From Prochlorococcus marinus XMU1402 (GTDB lineage: Bacteria; Cyanobacteriota; Cyanobacteriia; PCC-6307; Cyanobiaceae): a stretch of 64,000 nt of DNA. The translations under genes and the position numbers were made by a program. The notes beneath the pieces were generated by a model that saw only the letters and a list, made by a program, of their open reading frames with translations, searched no databases and was not told the origin of the DNA. This document shows, one piece after another, positions 41,079 to 49,849 of this stretch. Numbering within the stretch: position 1 is the first letter of the stretch; each line of letters begins with the position of its first letter. Where the stretch lies: assembly GCF_017696205.1 (NCBI RefSeq), contig NZ_JAAORD010000001.1, positions 496,001 through 560,000 on the forward strand. Reading direction: 5' to 3'.

Positions 41079-42494
41079 ATGAGTAAGAAGTATGACGCAG
41101 GGGTAAAGGAGTACAGAGATACCTACTGGACTCCAGAATATGTACCCCTAGACACCGATTTACTAGCCTGTTTCAAATGTACAGGTCAGGAAGGTGTTCC
41201 AAGAGAAGAAGTTGCAGCAGCTGTTGCCGCTGAATCTTCAACAGGTACTTGGTCAACAGTTTGGTCCGAGTTACTTACAGACTTAGAATTTTATAAAGGA
41301 CGTTGTTATCGAATCGAAGACGTTCCTGGAGATCCTGAAGCTTTCTATGCTTTTATTGCATATCCTTTAGATCTTTTTGAAGAAGGCTCAATTACAAACG
41401 TATTAACATCTCTTGTAGGAAACGTTTTTGGATTTAAAGCTCTAAGACATCTACGTCTAGAAGATATTAGATTCCCAATTGCTTTCATTAAAACTTGCGG
41501 TGGTCCACCGAATGGAATCGTAGTTGAAAGAGATCGACTTAACAAATACGGAAGACCTCTTCTTGGTTGTACCATCAAACCTAAATTAGGATTATCTGGT
41601 AAAAACTATGGTCGAGTTGTATATGAATGTCTTAGAGGCGGTCTTGATTTAACCAAGGATGATGAGAATATTAATTCTCAACCATTCCAACGTTGGAGAG
41701 AAAGATTTGAGTTTGTTGCAGAAGCAGTTAAGCTTGCTCAGCGAGAAACTGGAGAAGTTAAAGGTCACTATCTAAATTGTACTGCTAACACTCCTGAAGA
41801 ACTCTATGAAAGAGCTGAATTTGCAAAAGAGCTAGATATGCCAATCATCATGCATGATTATATAACTGGTGGTTTTACTGCAAATACTGGATTAGCTAAT
41901 TGGTGTCGTAAAAATGGCATGCTTCTGCATATTCACAGAGCTATGCATGCTGTTATTGATAGACATCCAAAGCATGGTATTCACTTCAGAGTTCTTGCAA
42001 AATGTTTGAGACTATCTGGAGGAGACCAACTACATACTGGAACCGTGGTTGGAAAACTAGAAGGTGATCGTCAAACAACTCTTGGTTATATTGACAACTT
42101 AAGAGAGTCATTTGTACCTGAAGATAGATCAAGAGGAAATTTCTTTGATCAAGATTGGGGTTCAATGCCTGGAGTATTTGCAGTCGCATCAGGTGGTATC
42201 CATGTTTGGCATATGCCTGCACTTCTTGCAATCTTTGGGGATGATTCCTGTCTTCAGTTCGGTGGAGGAACACATGGTCATCCATGGGGTTCAGCTGCTG
42301 GAGCTGCAGCTAACAGAGTTGCTTTAGAAGCTTGTGTAAAAGCCCGTAATGCTGGTCGCGAAATCGAAAAAGAGAGTAGAGACATTCTTATGGAAGCTGC
42401 TAAGCATAGTCCTGAATTAGCTATTGCTCTAGAAACTTGGAAGGAAATTAAGTTCGAGTTTGACACTGTCGACAAGCTTGACGTTCAGGGTTAA
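41079..42494 (+). CDS. cbbL: Rubisco large subunit, form IA
   Basis: Catalytic subunit of ribulose-1,5-bisphosphate carboxylase. The protein is 471 residues. [17 protein letters not shown] (about 167-183) carries the catalytic Lys, [11 protein letters not shown] (about 188-198) the lysine that is carbamylated and the Mg-binding Asp and Glu, and loop 6 is in [11 protein letters not shown] (about 322-332). Sequence type and location in a cso operon mark form IA, known to have entered this lineage laterally from a proteobacterial-type source. Strong coding; ATG at 41079. Confidence 0.99.
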   Translation: MSKKYDAGVKEYRDTYWTPEYVPLDTDLLACFKCTGQEGVPREEVAAAVAAESSTGTWSTVWSELLTDLEFYKGRCYRIEDVPGDPEAFYAFIAYPLDLFEEGSITNVLTSLVGNVFGFKALRHLRLEDIRFPIAFIKTCGGPPNGIVVERDRLNKYGRPLLGCTIKPKLGLSGKNYGRVVYECLRGGLDLTKDDENINSQPFQRWRERFEFVAEAVKLAQRETGEVKGHYLNCTANTPEELYERAEFAKELDMPIIMHDYITGGFTANTGLANWCRKNGMLLHIHRAMHAVIDRHPKHGIHFRVLAKCLRLSGGDQLHTGTVVGKLEGDRQTTLGYIDNLRESFVPEDRSRGNFFDQDWGSMPGVFAVASGGIHVWHMPALLAIFGDDSCLQFGGGTHGHPWGSAAGAAANRVALEACVKARNAGREIEKESRDILMEAAKHSPELAIALETWKEIKFEFDTVDKLDVQG

Positions 42495-42506
42495 CTCAAG
42501 TTCCAA

Positions 42507-42556
42507 TTTGAGGAGATTAATTCTCCTCAAAATTATTAAAATCTCGTTTTTACGAG
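42507..42556 (+). other. stem-loops between cbbL and cbbS
   Basis: TTTGAGGAGA (42507-42516) and TCTCCTCAAA (42522-42531) form a perfect 10-bp stem with a five-base loop, 13 bases after the cbbL stop. A second small stem CTCGT/ACGAG follows at 42543-42556. No T-run follows the first stem, so it is more likely an mRNA processing or 3'-protecting structure than a terminator. Confidence 0.55.
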
Positions 42557-42582
42557 TAATTACATTCACATTTTGATTAATT

Positions 42583-42924
42583 ATGCCTTTCCAGAGCACA
42601 GTAAGCGACTATCAAACAGTTGCAACCCTGGAAACATTCGGTTTCTTACCACCGATGACCCAGGAAGAAATATATGACCAAATTGCGTACATAATTGCTC
42701 AAGGTTGGAGTCCAGTTATTGAGCATGTTCATCCAAGTGGATGTATGCAAACTTATTGGTCTTATTGGAAACTCCCATTCTTTGGGGAAAAAGATCTTAA
42801 CTTGATCGTGAGCGAATTAGAGGCATGTCATAGAGCATACCCTGATCATCATGTAAGAATCATCGGATACGATGCTTACACTCAAAGTCAAGGAACAGCT
42901 TTTGTAGTTTTCCAAGGACGTTAA
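42583..42924 (+). CDS. cbbS: Rubisco small subunit
   Basis: Small subunit completing the L8S8 enzyme. The protein is 113 residues. TVATLETFGFLPPMTQEEI (about 12-30) and PSGCMQTYWSYWKLPFFGE (about 51-69) are form IA small-subunit signatures; RIIGYDAYTQSQ is near the end. ATG at 42583 gives MPFQSTVSDYQT. Lies 88 bases after cbbL. Confidence 0.98.
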   Translation: MPFQSTVSDYQTVATLETFGFLPPMTQEEIYDQIAYIIAQGWSPVIEHVHPSGCMQTYWSYWKLPFFGEKDLNLIVSELEACHRAYPDHHVRIIGYDAYTQSQGTAFVVFQGR

Positions 42925-42946
42925 AGCTACTTATCGTAGTTAATAT

Positions 42947-42980
42947 CTTTCTCCAAAAAATTTTTTGGAGAAAGTTTTTT
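42947..42980 (+). terminator. terminator-like palindrome between cbbS and csoS2
   Basis: CTTTCTCCAAAAAA (42947-42960) is immediately followed by its exact reverse complement TTTTTTGGAGAAAG (42961-42974), then TTTTTT (42975-42980). After allowing for a loop, the stem ends in CTTTCTCC/GGAGAAAG and is followed by a T-run, like an intrinsic terminator. It sits inside the operon, so partial termination could set more CsoS1 and Rubisco than CsoS2 and downstream proteins. Confidence 0.6.
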
Positions 42981-43015
42981 AAAAAAGTTTTTAAAGAATT
43001 TCAAACTTGAAGATT

Positions 43016-45310
43016 ATGTCAAAAAAAACTAGCAGAGAGATTGCACTTGAAAGAAGAAAGGCGATGAGTGATAGCGGTAAAAAAGCTGCTGCTTATTCCT
43101 CAACTACCAAAGATAGAGTTCGATCTTCTCAAGATATACATATTTCTGGGACTCAGTCTTCTCCAAATAATCATAATATTTCAAAACCAGCTACAAAACA
43201 TATTCCAAAAACTCAAGTTAACAGAAATTCTTCAACAACTTTATCCAGTAAAGAGTTAGTAATAGAGAGAAGAAAAGCAATGTCTACCCATGGAAAATCA
43301 GCTATAACTTCATCCGATAGAACACGTACTGATGTTAAAAAAGAAAGTCCTGTAAACATAGTTAATTCAACTATAAATAAAAATCAAGAAAGTCAGGATT
43401 CAACTAGTACAGAATCTAAGTCCCTCAAACCCAGCGTTAAGAGAAGAATTAATCAGAAGAGAAAGCCTATTACTAATACAAGTAGAGATATTGTTTTAGC
43501 GAGAAGAGAAGCTCAATCTAAGCATGGTAAATCAGCAACTAAACAAAATACCAGTGCCGCTTCTCTAGCTAGAAGGGGAGATCCAGATTTAAGTAGTAGA
43601 GAAATTTCTCAGAGAGTGAGAGAGTTAAGAAGTAAAACTGGTGCTACAGGCAAAAAAGGTAATGGTAAATGTAGACCATGTGGTCCAAATAAAAATGGCG
43701 CCAAACAAAATATTGCAGATGCTAGTTGGAAAGTTGGTAAAAGTGAAACTGATTCAGGTCAAATAGTGACTGGAACACAAGCAAATAGATCTGTGAAAAC
43801 TACAGGTAATGAAGCAAGTACATGCAGAACAGTTACTGGCACCCAATACATGGGAGCAGAAGTTGTTGATCAATTTTGTCAAGATAGACCAAGTTATAAA
43901 CAACCACTTAGATCTACTGTTACTGCAACAACATCAGGAAATAAAGTGACTGGGAATGAAGTTGGTAGATCTGATAGGGTCACAGGCGATGAGCCAGGGA
44001 CTTGTAAAAACCTTACAGGTACTGAATATGTATCTTCTAATCAATCACAGAAGTATTGTGGTGATGTTCCAAAAAATCCTTCAAAGGTTAAACACAGTAC
44101 TACAACCGATGGATTAAAAGTATCTGGATCACTTCCTGGTAGATCAACCCTAGTAACTGGAGATGAATCAGGTTCTGGACATCAGTTAACTGGAGATCAA
44201 TATCTTGGCTCTGAGCCAAATCCAAAAGGCAAAGCATTTGAAAAAGTAGGTAGTTACAACACTCTTAATGGGAATAATGTAACTGGTACAGGGGTTGGAA
44301 GATCAGACCATATGACAGGCAATGAACATGGGAGTTGTAAGAATGTAACTGGAGATGAATATATAGGATCTCAACAATACGAGAAGTTTTGCGGTTCAAA
44401 ACCAAAACCAGAAGCTAGAAAAGTAGGTTTAAGCCTTTCTTCAAAGTCAAATTTAATAAGCGGCACTATGACAGGAAGATCAGAAATAGTAACTGGAGAT
44501 GAACCAGGTTCATGCAAAGTGTTAACAGGAACACCATACGCAGGCTTAGATCAGATTAAAGAGAATTGTAATACTGAAACTTCTGAAGATATGAAATCAA
44601 GAGCAACAGTTAATTCTGGAAATAATTCAAATGCCAGACTTACAGGACAACAACCAGGAATTGGCGGAGTAATGACAGGTGCTAAGAAAGGTGCTTGTAA
44701 AAACCTAACAGGGACTCCTTATGTTGGTGGAGATCAGTTCTCACAAGCTTGTGATAATCCTCCAAATGATACTGCTTATGCGAATTCGGAAAAGTCAGCA
44801 GGTAACTCTTGGAATGAATTCTCTGTTAAATCACCATCAAGAGATAAATATTCTGAAAAAAATACTCAAGGTGTTACGGGTAATGAATATGAAAATGGTT
44901 CAAAGGTAACAGGACCTTTTGATATGGCAGTTGATAAGGTCACTGGTACTGAAAAATTTAGATTTGAACCGAATAAAAATATTACTTATAAACAAAAAAT
45001 GGAAATTGAGGAGGTAGATCGTGCCGCAAAAACACCAGAAAAAAGAGTTGCTTCGAGGATTACCGGTGAAGGACAATCAGTGGGAAACGTAACTGGTGAT
45101 GATTGGGATCGCGGTGATAAGGTAACAGGCACAGAGGGAGCTTCTTCTAGAAAGCGAAATCCATCAAGAGCAGGATTCATGAGTGCAATGCCCCCTATGG
45201 AAGTTAAAAGAAATGAGGAAACAGAAAAACCAGATTTCTTGATAACTGGATCTAGTGGTAATACTCGTGAAGGACAACTTGTTACCTTTTCAGGTGGTGC
45301 AAGAGGTTAA
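43016..45310 (+). CDS. csoS2: carboxysome assembly scaffold CsoS2
   Basis: Large, basic, intrinsically disordered protein linking Rubisco to the shell. From the ATG at 43016 it has 764 residues (a TTG at 43007 is also in frame but fits less well). The N-terminal part has four basic repeats of the type LERRKAMSxxGK that bind Rubisco. The middle has six repeats built on VTG...GRS..VTGxExGxC..LTGTxY. The C-terminal part has weaker VTG repeats and ends near ITGSSGNTREGQLVTFSGG. The third middle repeat lacks both cysteines. Confidence 0.97.
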   Translation: MSKKTSREIALERRKAMSDSGKKAAAYSSTTKDRVRSSQDIHISGTQSSPNNHNISKPATKHIPKTQVNRNSSTTLSSKELVIERRKAMSTHGKSAITSSDRTRTDVKKESPVNIVNSTINKNQESQDSTSTESKSLKPSVKRRINQKRKPITNTSRDIVLARREAQSKHGKSATKQNTSAASLARRGDPDLSSREISQRVRELRSKTGATGKKGNGKCRPCGPNKNGAKQNIADASWKVGKSETDSGQIVTGTQANRSVKTTGNEASTCRTVTGTQYMGAEVVDQFCQDRPSYKQPLRSTVTATTSGNKVTGNEVGRSDRVTGDEPGTCKNLTGTEYVSSNQSQKYCGDVPKNPSKVKHSTTTDGLKVSGSLPGRSTLVTGDESGSGHQLTGDQYLGSEPNPKGKAFEKVGSYNTLNGNNVTGTGVGRSDHMTGNEHGSCKNVTGDEYIGSQQYEKFCGSKPKPEARKVGLSLSSKSNLISGTMTGRSEIVTGDEPGSCKVLTGTPYAGLDQIKENCNTETSEDMKSRATVNSGNNSNARLTGQQPGIGGVMTGAKKGACKNLTGTPYVGGDQFSQACDNPPNDTAYANSEKSAGNSWNEFSVKSPSRDKYSEKNTQGVTGNEYENGSKVTGPFDMAVDKVTGTEKFRFEPNKNITYKQKMEIEEVDRAAKTPEKRVASRITGEGQSVGNVTGDDWDRGDKVTGTEGASSRKRNPSRAGFMSAMPPMEVKRNEETEKPDFLITGSSGNTREGQLVTFSGGARG

Positions 45311-45317
45311 GTAAATA

Positions 45318-46847
45318 ATGCCTTTAAGAGGACTGGCTAAAGCCAAGAACTTCACATTGGGGCCAACCGCTCCAATGAAAACTTTTACTGAAAATATCCA
45401 TACACAAACTAAAGAATCAAATAATTTACGAAATTCTGGAAAGTCTCATAAATTAACCAATAATATCCAAAATGAAAATCTATTTAGGTATGAAAGCAAA
45501 ATAAAAAGTGATTTTGATGAAATTGTTCCAACTCTCAAGGAAATTGCTCGAATTCAACATCACGAAGATTTTATAAATAAGGCACAGAAAATATCAAGAA
45601 AAAATTTGGGAATAGATTTACCCCTACATGTATTAGATAAATCTTGGGTTAAACCTCTTGATATGAGAGCTTTATATGCATGGTGTGCTTTCAAACAGCA
45701 TGAGAAACTAAGTGACAATTTTTTTAATAATGATCCACTTGAAGGTGCTTCTGGAAGTAGGGATGCGGAAGACTTTGAAAAATTTCTCTTAGATTGTGGA
45801 ATACATTTACTTGATATAACTCCTTGTTCAGATGGAAGATTAGCTCATTCAGTTGCTTATGTAATGAGAATACCTTTTAGTTCAGTAAGAAGAAGATCCC
45901 ATGCTGGAGCACTTTTTGATATTGAAAATACCGTTAATCGATGGGTGAAAACTGAACATAAAAGATATAGAGAGAATGTTCCTAATGAAGCTCATAAGGA
46001 TACAAGGTATTTAAAAGTTGTAACTTATCACTTTAGTTCAGTAGATCCTTTGCATCAGGGATGCGCAGCTCATGGGAGTAATGATGAGTTAGCTGCAGCA
46101 GAAGGTAGAAATAAATTATATGCTTTCAAAGAGGCCGTAGAGAATAGCTTTTGCTGCGGAGCTTCTGTGGATTTAATGTTAATTGGACTTGATACAGATA
46201 CTGATTCATTAAAAATACATTTATCAACTAGCGATGGCGGTATAGATTTAGAAAAAACTATTTCTACATTAGAAATTTATAATTCAACAATAAATTTTTC
46301 AAAAGAGGATTCAGAAAGAGAAATTTGTCAGACAATTTCTATGCAATCTTCAAAAGATAAACTCAGTGGACTGGAAAAATTTATATATAAATTAATTGTC
46401 AATAATATTTCTCAAATTGATTATGTTAAGAGTTTTCATAATGGTTCTTATGAAGATATTGGACATGCAGAGAGGTTTATTGGGGTAGGTATAGGTTTTA
46501 AAGAAGTACATCTCAGAAATTTAACTTATTTTGCTCATTTAGATACAGTCGAAGAAGGGGCTCCAGATTTAGATGTAGGAGTGAAGATTTTTTCTGGCTT
46601 AAATGTTTCTCAAGATCTACCTATTCCGGTAGTAATAAGGTTTGATTACTCTGGCAAAGTACCCGGAGCAAAAGAGAGGGCAATAAAAGATTGTGAAAGA
46701 GTTAATAATGCGATATCAATTAGATATAAAAATTTAGTTGATCAAGGTTTGTTACATACTTGCTCTACTATTAGAGATAGGGACAACATCCATTCCGCCA
46801 AAATTATTGGAATGTCTTTAGATAAAAAAACAGAGGAGGCTCACTAA
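45318..46847 (+). CDS. csoSCA: carboxysomal carbonic anhydrase CsoSCA (CsoS3)
   Basis: Converts bicarbonate to CO2 inside the carboxysome. The protein is 509 residues, the epsilon/divergent beta type. Probable zinc ligands are Cys in DITPCSDGRLAHS (about 174-186), His in HQGCAAHGS (about 243-251) and Cys in SFCCGAS (about 275-281). The N-terminal 90 residues are low-complexity and likely bind Rubisco or shell; the C-terminal domain is a degenerate duplicate. ATG at 45318, 7 bases after csoS2. Confidence 0.97.
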   Translation: MPLRGLAKAKNFTLGPTAPMKTFTENIHTQTKESNNLRNSGKSHKLTNNIQNENLFRYESKIKSDFDEIVPTLKEIARIQHHEDFINKAQKISRKNLGIDLPLHVLDKSWVKPLDMRALYAWCAFKQHEKLSDNFFNNDPLEGASGSRDAEDFEKFLLDCGIHLLDITPCSDGRLAHSVAYVMRIPFSSVRRRSHAGALFDIENTVNRWVKTEHKRYRENVPNEAHKDTRYLKVVTYHFSSVDPLHQGCAAHGSNDELAAAEGRNKLYAFKEAVENSFCCGASVDLMLIGLDTDTDSLKIHLSTSDGGIDLEKTISTLEIYNSTINFSKEDSEREICQTISMQSSKDKLSGLEKFIYKLIVNNISQIDYVKSFHNGSYEDIGHAERFIGVGIGFKEVHLRNLTYFAHLDTVEEGAPDLDVGVKIFSGLNVSQDLPIPVVIRFDYSGKVPGAKERAIKDCERVNNAISIRYKNLVDQGLLHTCSTIRDRDNIHSAKIIGMSLDKKTEEAH

Positions 46848-46849
46848 TT

Positions 46850-47101
46850 ATGTTGATTTGCAAGGTTGTAAAACCACTTGTTTCTACCAATAGGATTCCT
46901 GGTTTCGAACACAAACATCTGCAGGTTGTATTAGATGGTTCTTCTAATAAAGTTGCAGTTGACGCTGTTGGCTGTAAGCCAGGAGATTGGGTTATTTGTG
47001 TTGGAAGTTCTGCTGCTAGGGAAGCCGCAGGAAGTAAATCTTATCCAAGCGATTTAACGATTGTTGGAATAATTGATCATTGGGATCCTGACAAGTCATA
47101 A
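46850..47101 (+). CDS. csoS4A: carboxysome vertex protein CsoS4A
   Basis: Pentameric bacterial-microcompartment vertex (BMV) protein of 83 residues that caps icosahedral corners. Starts MLICKVVKPLVSTNRIPG and carries GDWVICVGSSAAREA (about 45-59) and LTIVGIIDHWDP near the end. Two bases after csoSCA, followed by a second paralogue. Confidence 0.96.
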   Translation: MLICKVVKPLVSTNRIPGFEHKHLQVVLDGSSNKVAVDAVGCKPGDWVICVGSSAAREAAGSKSYPSDLTIVGIIDHWDPDKS

Positions 47102-47105
47102 AAAA

Positions 47106-47110
47106 GGAGG
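47106..47110 (+). promoter_or_regulatory. Shine-Dalgarno GGAGG deciding the csoS4B start
   Basis: A strong GGAGG, rare in this window, lies 9 bases before the TTG at 47120 and 18 bases before the next in-frame ATG at 47129. It therefore selects the TTG. Confidence 0.65.
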
Positions 47111-47119
47111 ATATAAATT

Positions 47120-47368
47120 TTGGAAATTATGAAGGTATTAGGAAGGATGGTATGCACTCAAAGAGTGGCAGGTTTAGGTCATATGAATTTACGAATTTTA
47201 GAAAATAATAAAGGAAAGAAATTAGTTGCTGTTGATCCTGTTGGTGCTAGAGAAGGTAACTGGGTTTTTACTTCTAGTGGCTCTGCCGCCAGATTCGCAT
47301 GTCCTAATCCAGAAGTTCAAACCGATTTAACAATTGGAGGTATTATTGATTATTGGGAGAGTGACTAA
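47120..47368 (+). CDS. csoS4B: carboxysome vertex protein CsoS4B
   Basis: Second pentameric vertex protein, 82 residues. It contains NWVFTSSGSAARFA (about 49-62) and DLTIGGIIDYW (about 71-81). The start is TTG at 47120, giving MEIMKVLGRM; the Shine-Dalgarno position and the matching start of known CsoS4B proteins support it over the ATG at 47129. Confidence 0.95.
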   Translation: MEIMKVLGRMVCTQRVAGLGHMNLRILENNKGKKLVAVDPVGAREGNWVFTSSGSAARFACPNPEVQTDLTIGGIIDYWESD

Positions 47369-47443
47369 AAATTTTAACCTCAAAAATTTATTTAGAAACT
47401 TTCTTGAATGTATAGTGTTAATTAGTCTTGAAAGAAGAATGTA

Positions 47444-47683
47444 ATGTGGAATGAAAGAGAATCACCTTTGAGGATTGAAAAAAGATTTGAATTTGATCAA
47501 TACTCAAAAATTAGTAAATTCATGGGAGAAATTGAGAAATTATGTAAAGAAAGGGATATCTATCCAAATATCAGCTTCGGTAAGAATTTTGTAAGTCTTT
47601 CAATTTTTTTAGATAATAAAGAAATATCAGATAAGGAAAAAGAATTTTCAAAGGATATTGATAAATTTTATTTAGAAGATTAG
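47444..47683 (+). CDS. pterin-4a-carbinolamine-dehydratase-like carboxysome protein (acRAF-like Rubisco assembly factor)
   Basis: Protein of 79 residues. The opening MWNERESPLRIEKRFEFD and the helix KISKFMGEIEKLC followed by YPNISFGKNFVSLSIF follow the PCD-like fold. Degenerate PCD-like proteins at this place in cso operons have been proposed as alpha-carboxysome Rubisco assembly factors. The His-rich dehydratase active site is absent. Last gene of the operon on this strand, 75 bases after csoS4B. Family placement is fair; function is from context. Confidence 0.72.
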   Translation: MWNERESPLRIEKRFEFDQYSKISKFMGEIEKLCKERDIYPNISFGKNFVSLSIFLDNKEISDKEKEFSKDIDKFYLED

Positions 47684-47689
47684 TCTTTT

Positions 47690-47917
47690 TTAATAATTAT
47701 TTGGCTTGGCAATATCTCTTTTGATTAAAGCCATTAAATATGTGGGGGCTTTATATCTACCAGGTAGGCATCTATTTAAAGTTTCGAGGTGTCCCCAACA
47801 AACGGTCTTTTTGATCTCTTTAATTGAGTTTCCTTTTAGAATTAATAATCTTAATGCTTTACAAAATAGTGGATATCCTGCTTCTAATTCGTCTATATTT
47901 AGCTTTGCTGCTGTCAT
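47690..47917 (-). CDS. small conserved cyanobacterial protein (DUF3136)
   Basis: Protein of 75 residues: ELEAGYPLFCKALRLLI (about 10-26), then IKKTVCWGHLETLNRCLPGRYK (seen in parts, about 34-56). This is the DUF3136 pattern, with several invariant Cys, Trp, Gly and Pro residues that argue for the minus strand over the overlapping plus-strand frame. The middle part looks helix-turn-helix-like. Convergent with the acRAF-like gene, 6 bases apart. Function unknown. Confidence 0.75.
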   Translation of the reverse strand: MTAAKLNIDELEAGYPLFCKALRLLILKGNSIKEIKKTVCWGHLETLNRCLPGRYKAPTYLMALIKRDIAKPNNY

Positions 47918-48002
47918 AGATCAAAGTAGAATTGATAACTAATAATCTATATGTCAGTGGCGCAATATTTGATTTCAATTAAAAAATCTAAATAATTAGA
48001 AA

Positions 48003-48395
48003 CTAATCTAAGAATGCAACGCAATCTATCTCAACTAAAACTCCTTTTGGTAGAGATGAAACTTCCACACAGGCCCTTGCTGGAGGATTCTCTATATTAA
48101 AAAAATCACTATAAATTTTATTGACAATTTGAAAATTTTTTAGGTCGGTTAAGTAAATAGTTGTTTTTATTACATCCTCTATTTTGGCTCCGCCAGCTTT
48201 AAGAACTGCTGCGAGATTCTTTAAAACTTGTAGAGTTTCCTTCTCTATATCACCTAAACATGTTATTTCATTTAAAGCTGGGTCTATAGCAATTTGACCA
48301 GAACAATAGATAAAATCTCCAGCTTTTATTGCTTGATTATAAGGTCCGACTGGATCTGGAGCATTTGATGTTTTAATTACTTGTTTGGAAGACAT
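48003..48395 (-). CDS. ridA: RidA-family imine/enamine deaminase
   Basis: Removes reactive 2-aminoacrylate and related enamines made by pyridoxal-phosphate enzymes. The protein is 130 residues. GPYNQAIKAGDFIYCSGQI (about 17-35), and near the end PARACVEVSSLPKGVLVEID with the substrate-binding Arg (about 105-124), are diagnostic. ATG at 48395; 24 bases after gloB on the same strand. Confidence 0.95.
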   Translation of the reverse strand: MSSKQVIKTSNAPDPVGPYNQAIKAGDFIYCSGQIAIDPALNEITCLGDIEKETLQVLKNLAAVLKAGGAKIEDVIKTTIYLTDLKNFQIVNKIYSDFFNIENPPARACVEVSSLPKGVLVEIDCVAFLD

Positions 48396-48419
48396 TTGTT
48401 TATAAAGATACCTATTTAT

Positions 48420-49160
48420 TTAAACCCATAAATCTTTATTTGCTCTTAAAAAAGTAAATTCTTCTAAATTTTTTGCTCTTAAGAAAAGGTTTATTTTCAT
48501 CTCTTCATCAAGTAAAAATGGAATTGTTAATTCATTAAGAGAAAGTTTTTTCTCAACTTCTGAAAGTTTATTTTTTATATCTTTATCTTTAGGCTTGAGA
48601 TTCAATGCCCACAACATATTTGTCTTAGTATATTCATGTGCACAATATATGAGAGTATTTTTTGGTAAAGATTTGATTTTTTCTAGTGAAGAATACATTT
48701 GTTGATAAGTTCCTTCAAAAATTCTTCCACAGCCTCCAGAGAACAAAGTATCACCAATAAAAAGAATAGGATTTTCCCCAGTCAAAAAGAAGGCAATATG
48801 TGAGCTAGTATGCCCTAATACTTCAATTATATTTACTTCTTCACCTAAAATATTTAATGTCTCTCCATCCTCTACTGACACATTTTGAAAAGGTATTCGC
48901 TTTTTTTCTTTAGAGGAAGCAATCACCTTTACATTTGGCCATCTTTCAATAAGAGACTTCGTACCTCCAATATGGTCTGAATGATGATGAGTTTGCAAAA
49001 TAGCTTTTAAGTGAAAATTGTTTTCATCTAAATATCTAATTACTGGTTCGTGAACAGATGGATCTACAACCACAACGGATTTATCTTTTTCCCACAACCA
49101 TATGACGTTATCACTTAAAACTCTAAGTCCGATTATATTTCGAGCTTTATTAAAATCCAT
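48420..49160 (-). CDS. gloB: hydroxyacylglutathione hydrolase (glyoxalase II)
   Basis: Hydrolyses S-lactoylglutathione in methylglyoxal detoxification. Metallo-beta-lactamase fold with the zinc/iron motif [10 protein letters not shown] near residue 55 and AHEYTK later. The frame is open to 49331, but its first 57 codons would run antisense into hisG. The ATG at 49160 ([15 protein letters not shown]) gives 246 residues, the family length, and leaves a 40-base divergent spacer to hisG. Confidence 0.93.
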   Translation of the reverse strand: MDFNKARNIIGLRVLSDNVIWLWEKDKSVVVVDPSVHEPVIRYLDENNFHLKAILQTHHHSDHIGGTKSLIERWPNVKVIASSKEKKRIPFQNVSVEDGETLNILGEEVNIIEVLGHTSSHIAFFLTGENPILFIGDTLFSGGCGRIFEGTYQQMYSSLEKIKSLPKNTLIYCAHEYTKTNMLWALNLKPKDKDIKNKLSEVEKKLSLNELTIPFLLDEEMKINLFLRAKNLEEFTFLRANKDLWV

Positions 49161-49200
49161 TGTTAACTTAGAATGAAGAGTGCTTGGAAGAAATTGATCT

Positions 49201-49845
49201 ATGTTTACTATAGCTTTACCGAAAGGAGCTCTGTTAAAAGATTCAATTTCAACTTTTAAAAGAGCTGGATTAGATTTCTCTGACGCTTTGGACGCAGAAA
49301 ATAGATCATTAACCTTCGAATCAAATTGCAAACGGGCTAAAGCTTTATTAGTAAGAAATGGAGATGTTCCTGTTTATGTAAGTTATGGTCAGGCTGATTT
49401 GGGTATTGTTGGTTACGACGTTCTAAGAGAATCTGAATTAAAAGTTGCAAAGTTATTAGATTTAGGATTTGGGGGTTGTCATATGTCGTTGGCGGTTAAG
49501 AAAAATAGCAATTATTTAAAACCAACTGATCTTCCAGCAAATTGCAAAGTAGCAAGTAAATTTATAAAAACAGCAAGATCTTATTTTGAAGAATTAAGTA
49601 TTCCTGTAGAAATAGTTCATTTGACTGGATCAGTCGAGCTTGGCCCAATTACAGGTATGGCAGAGGCAATAGTTGATTTAGTAGCAACCGGAAAGACGCT
49701 TAAAGAGAATGGTTTAATAAAAATAGATGATCTTTTCTACTCGAGTGCAAGACTTATTGGAAATCCTTTATCTATGAGGTTAGATGATAATCATCTCAGA
49801 GATACAATTTTATCAATAGAATCAATTAATGTTATAGAAAAATAG
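49201..49845 (+). CDS. hisG: ATP phosphoribosyltransferase, short form
   Basis: First step of histidine synthesis. The protein is 214 residues, the short type that lacks the C-terminal regulatory domain and normally needs HisZ, which is not in this window. [11 protein letters not shown] (about 2-12) and [23 protein letters not shown] (about 139-161, in parts) are characteristic. It is followed 4 bases later by an ABC transporter gene. Confidence 0.96.
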   Translation: MFTIALPKGALLKDSISTFKRAGLDFSDALDAENRSLTFESNCKRAKALLVRNGDVPVYVSYGQADLGIVGYDVLRESELKVAKLLDLGFGGCHMSLAVKKNSNYLKPTDLPANCKVASKFIKTARSYFEELSIPVEIVHLTGSVELGPITGMAEAIVDLVATGKTLKENGLIKIDDLFYSSARLIGNPLSMRLDDNHLRDTILSIESINVIEK

Positions 49846-49849
49846 CTTA

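Noticed and set aside
43016..45310. Repeated sequence within csoS2 as a DNA repeat or CRISPR-like array
   Set aside because: The repeats are protein repeats in frame with a known scaffold; DNA identity between units is low.
47706..47942. A 78-codon plus-strand frame opposite the DUF3136 gene
   Set aside because: The minus strand carries a recognisable conserved family; the plus frame is its shadow.
49161..49331. N-terminal extension of gloB to 49331
   Set aside because: It would run 57 codons antisense through hisG and is unlike the family; the ATG at 49160 gives the normal length.
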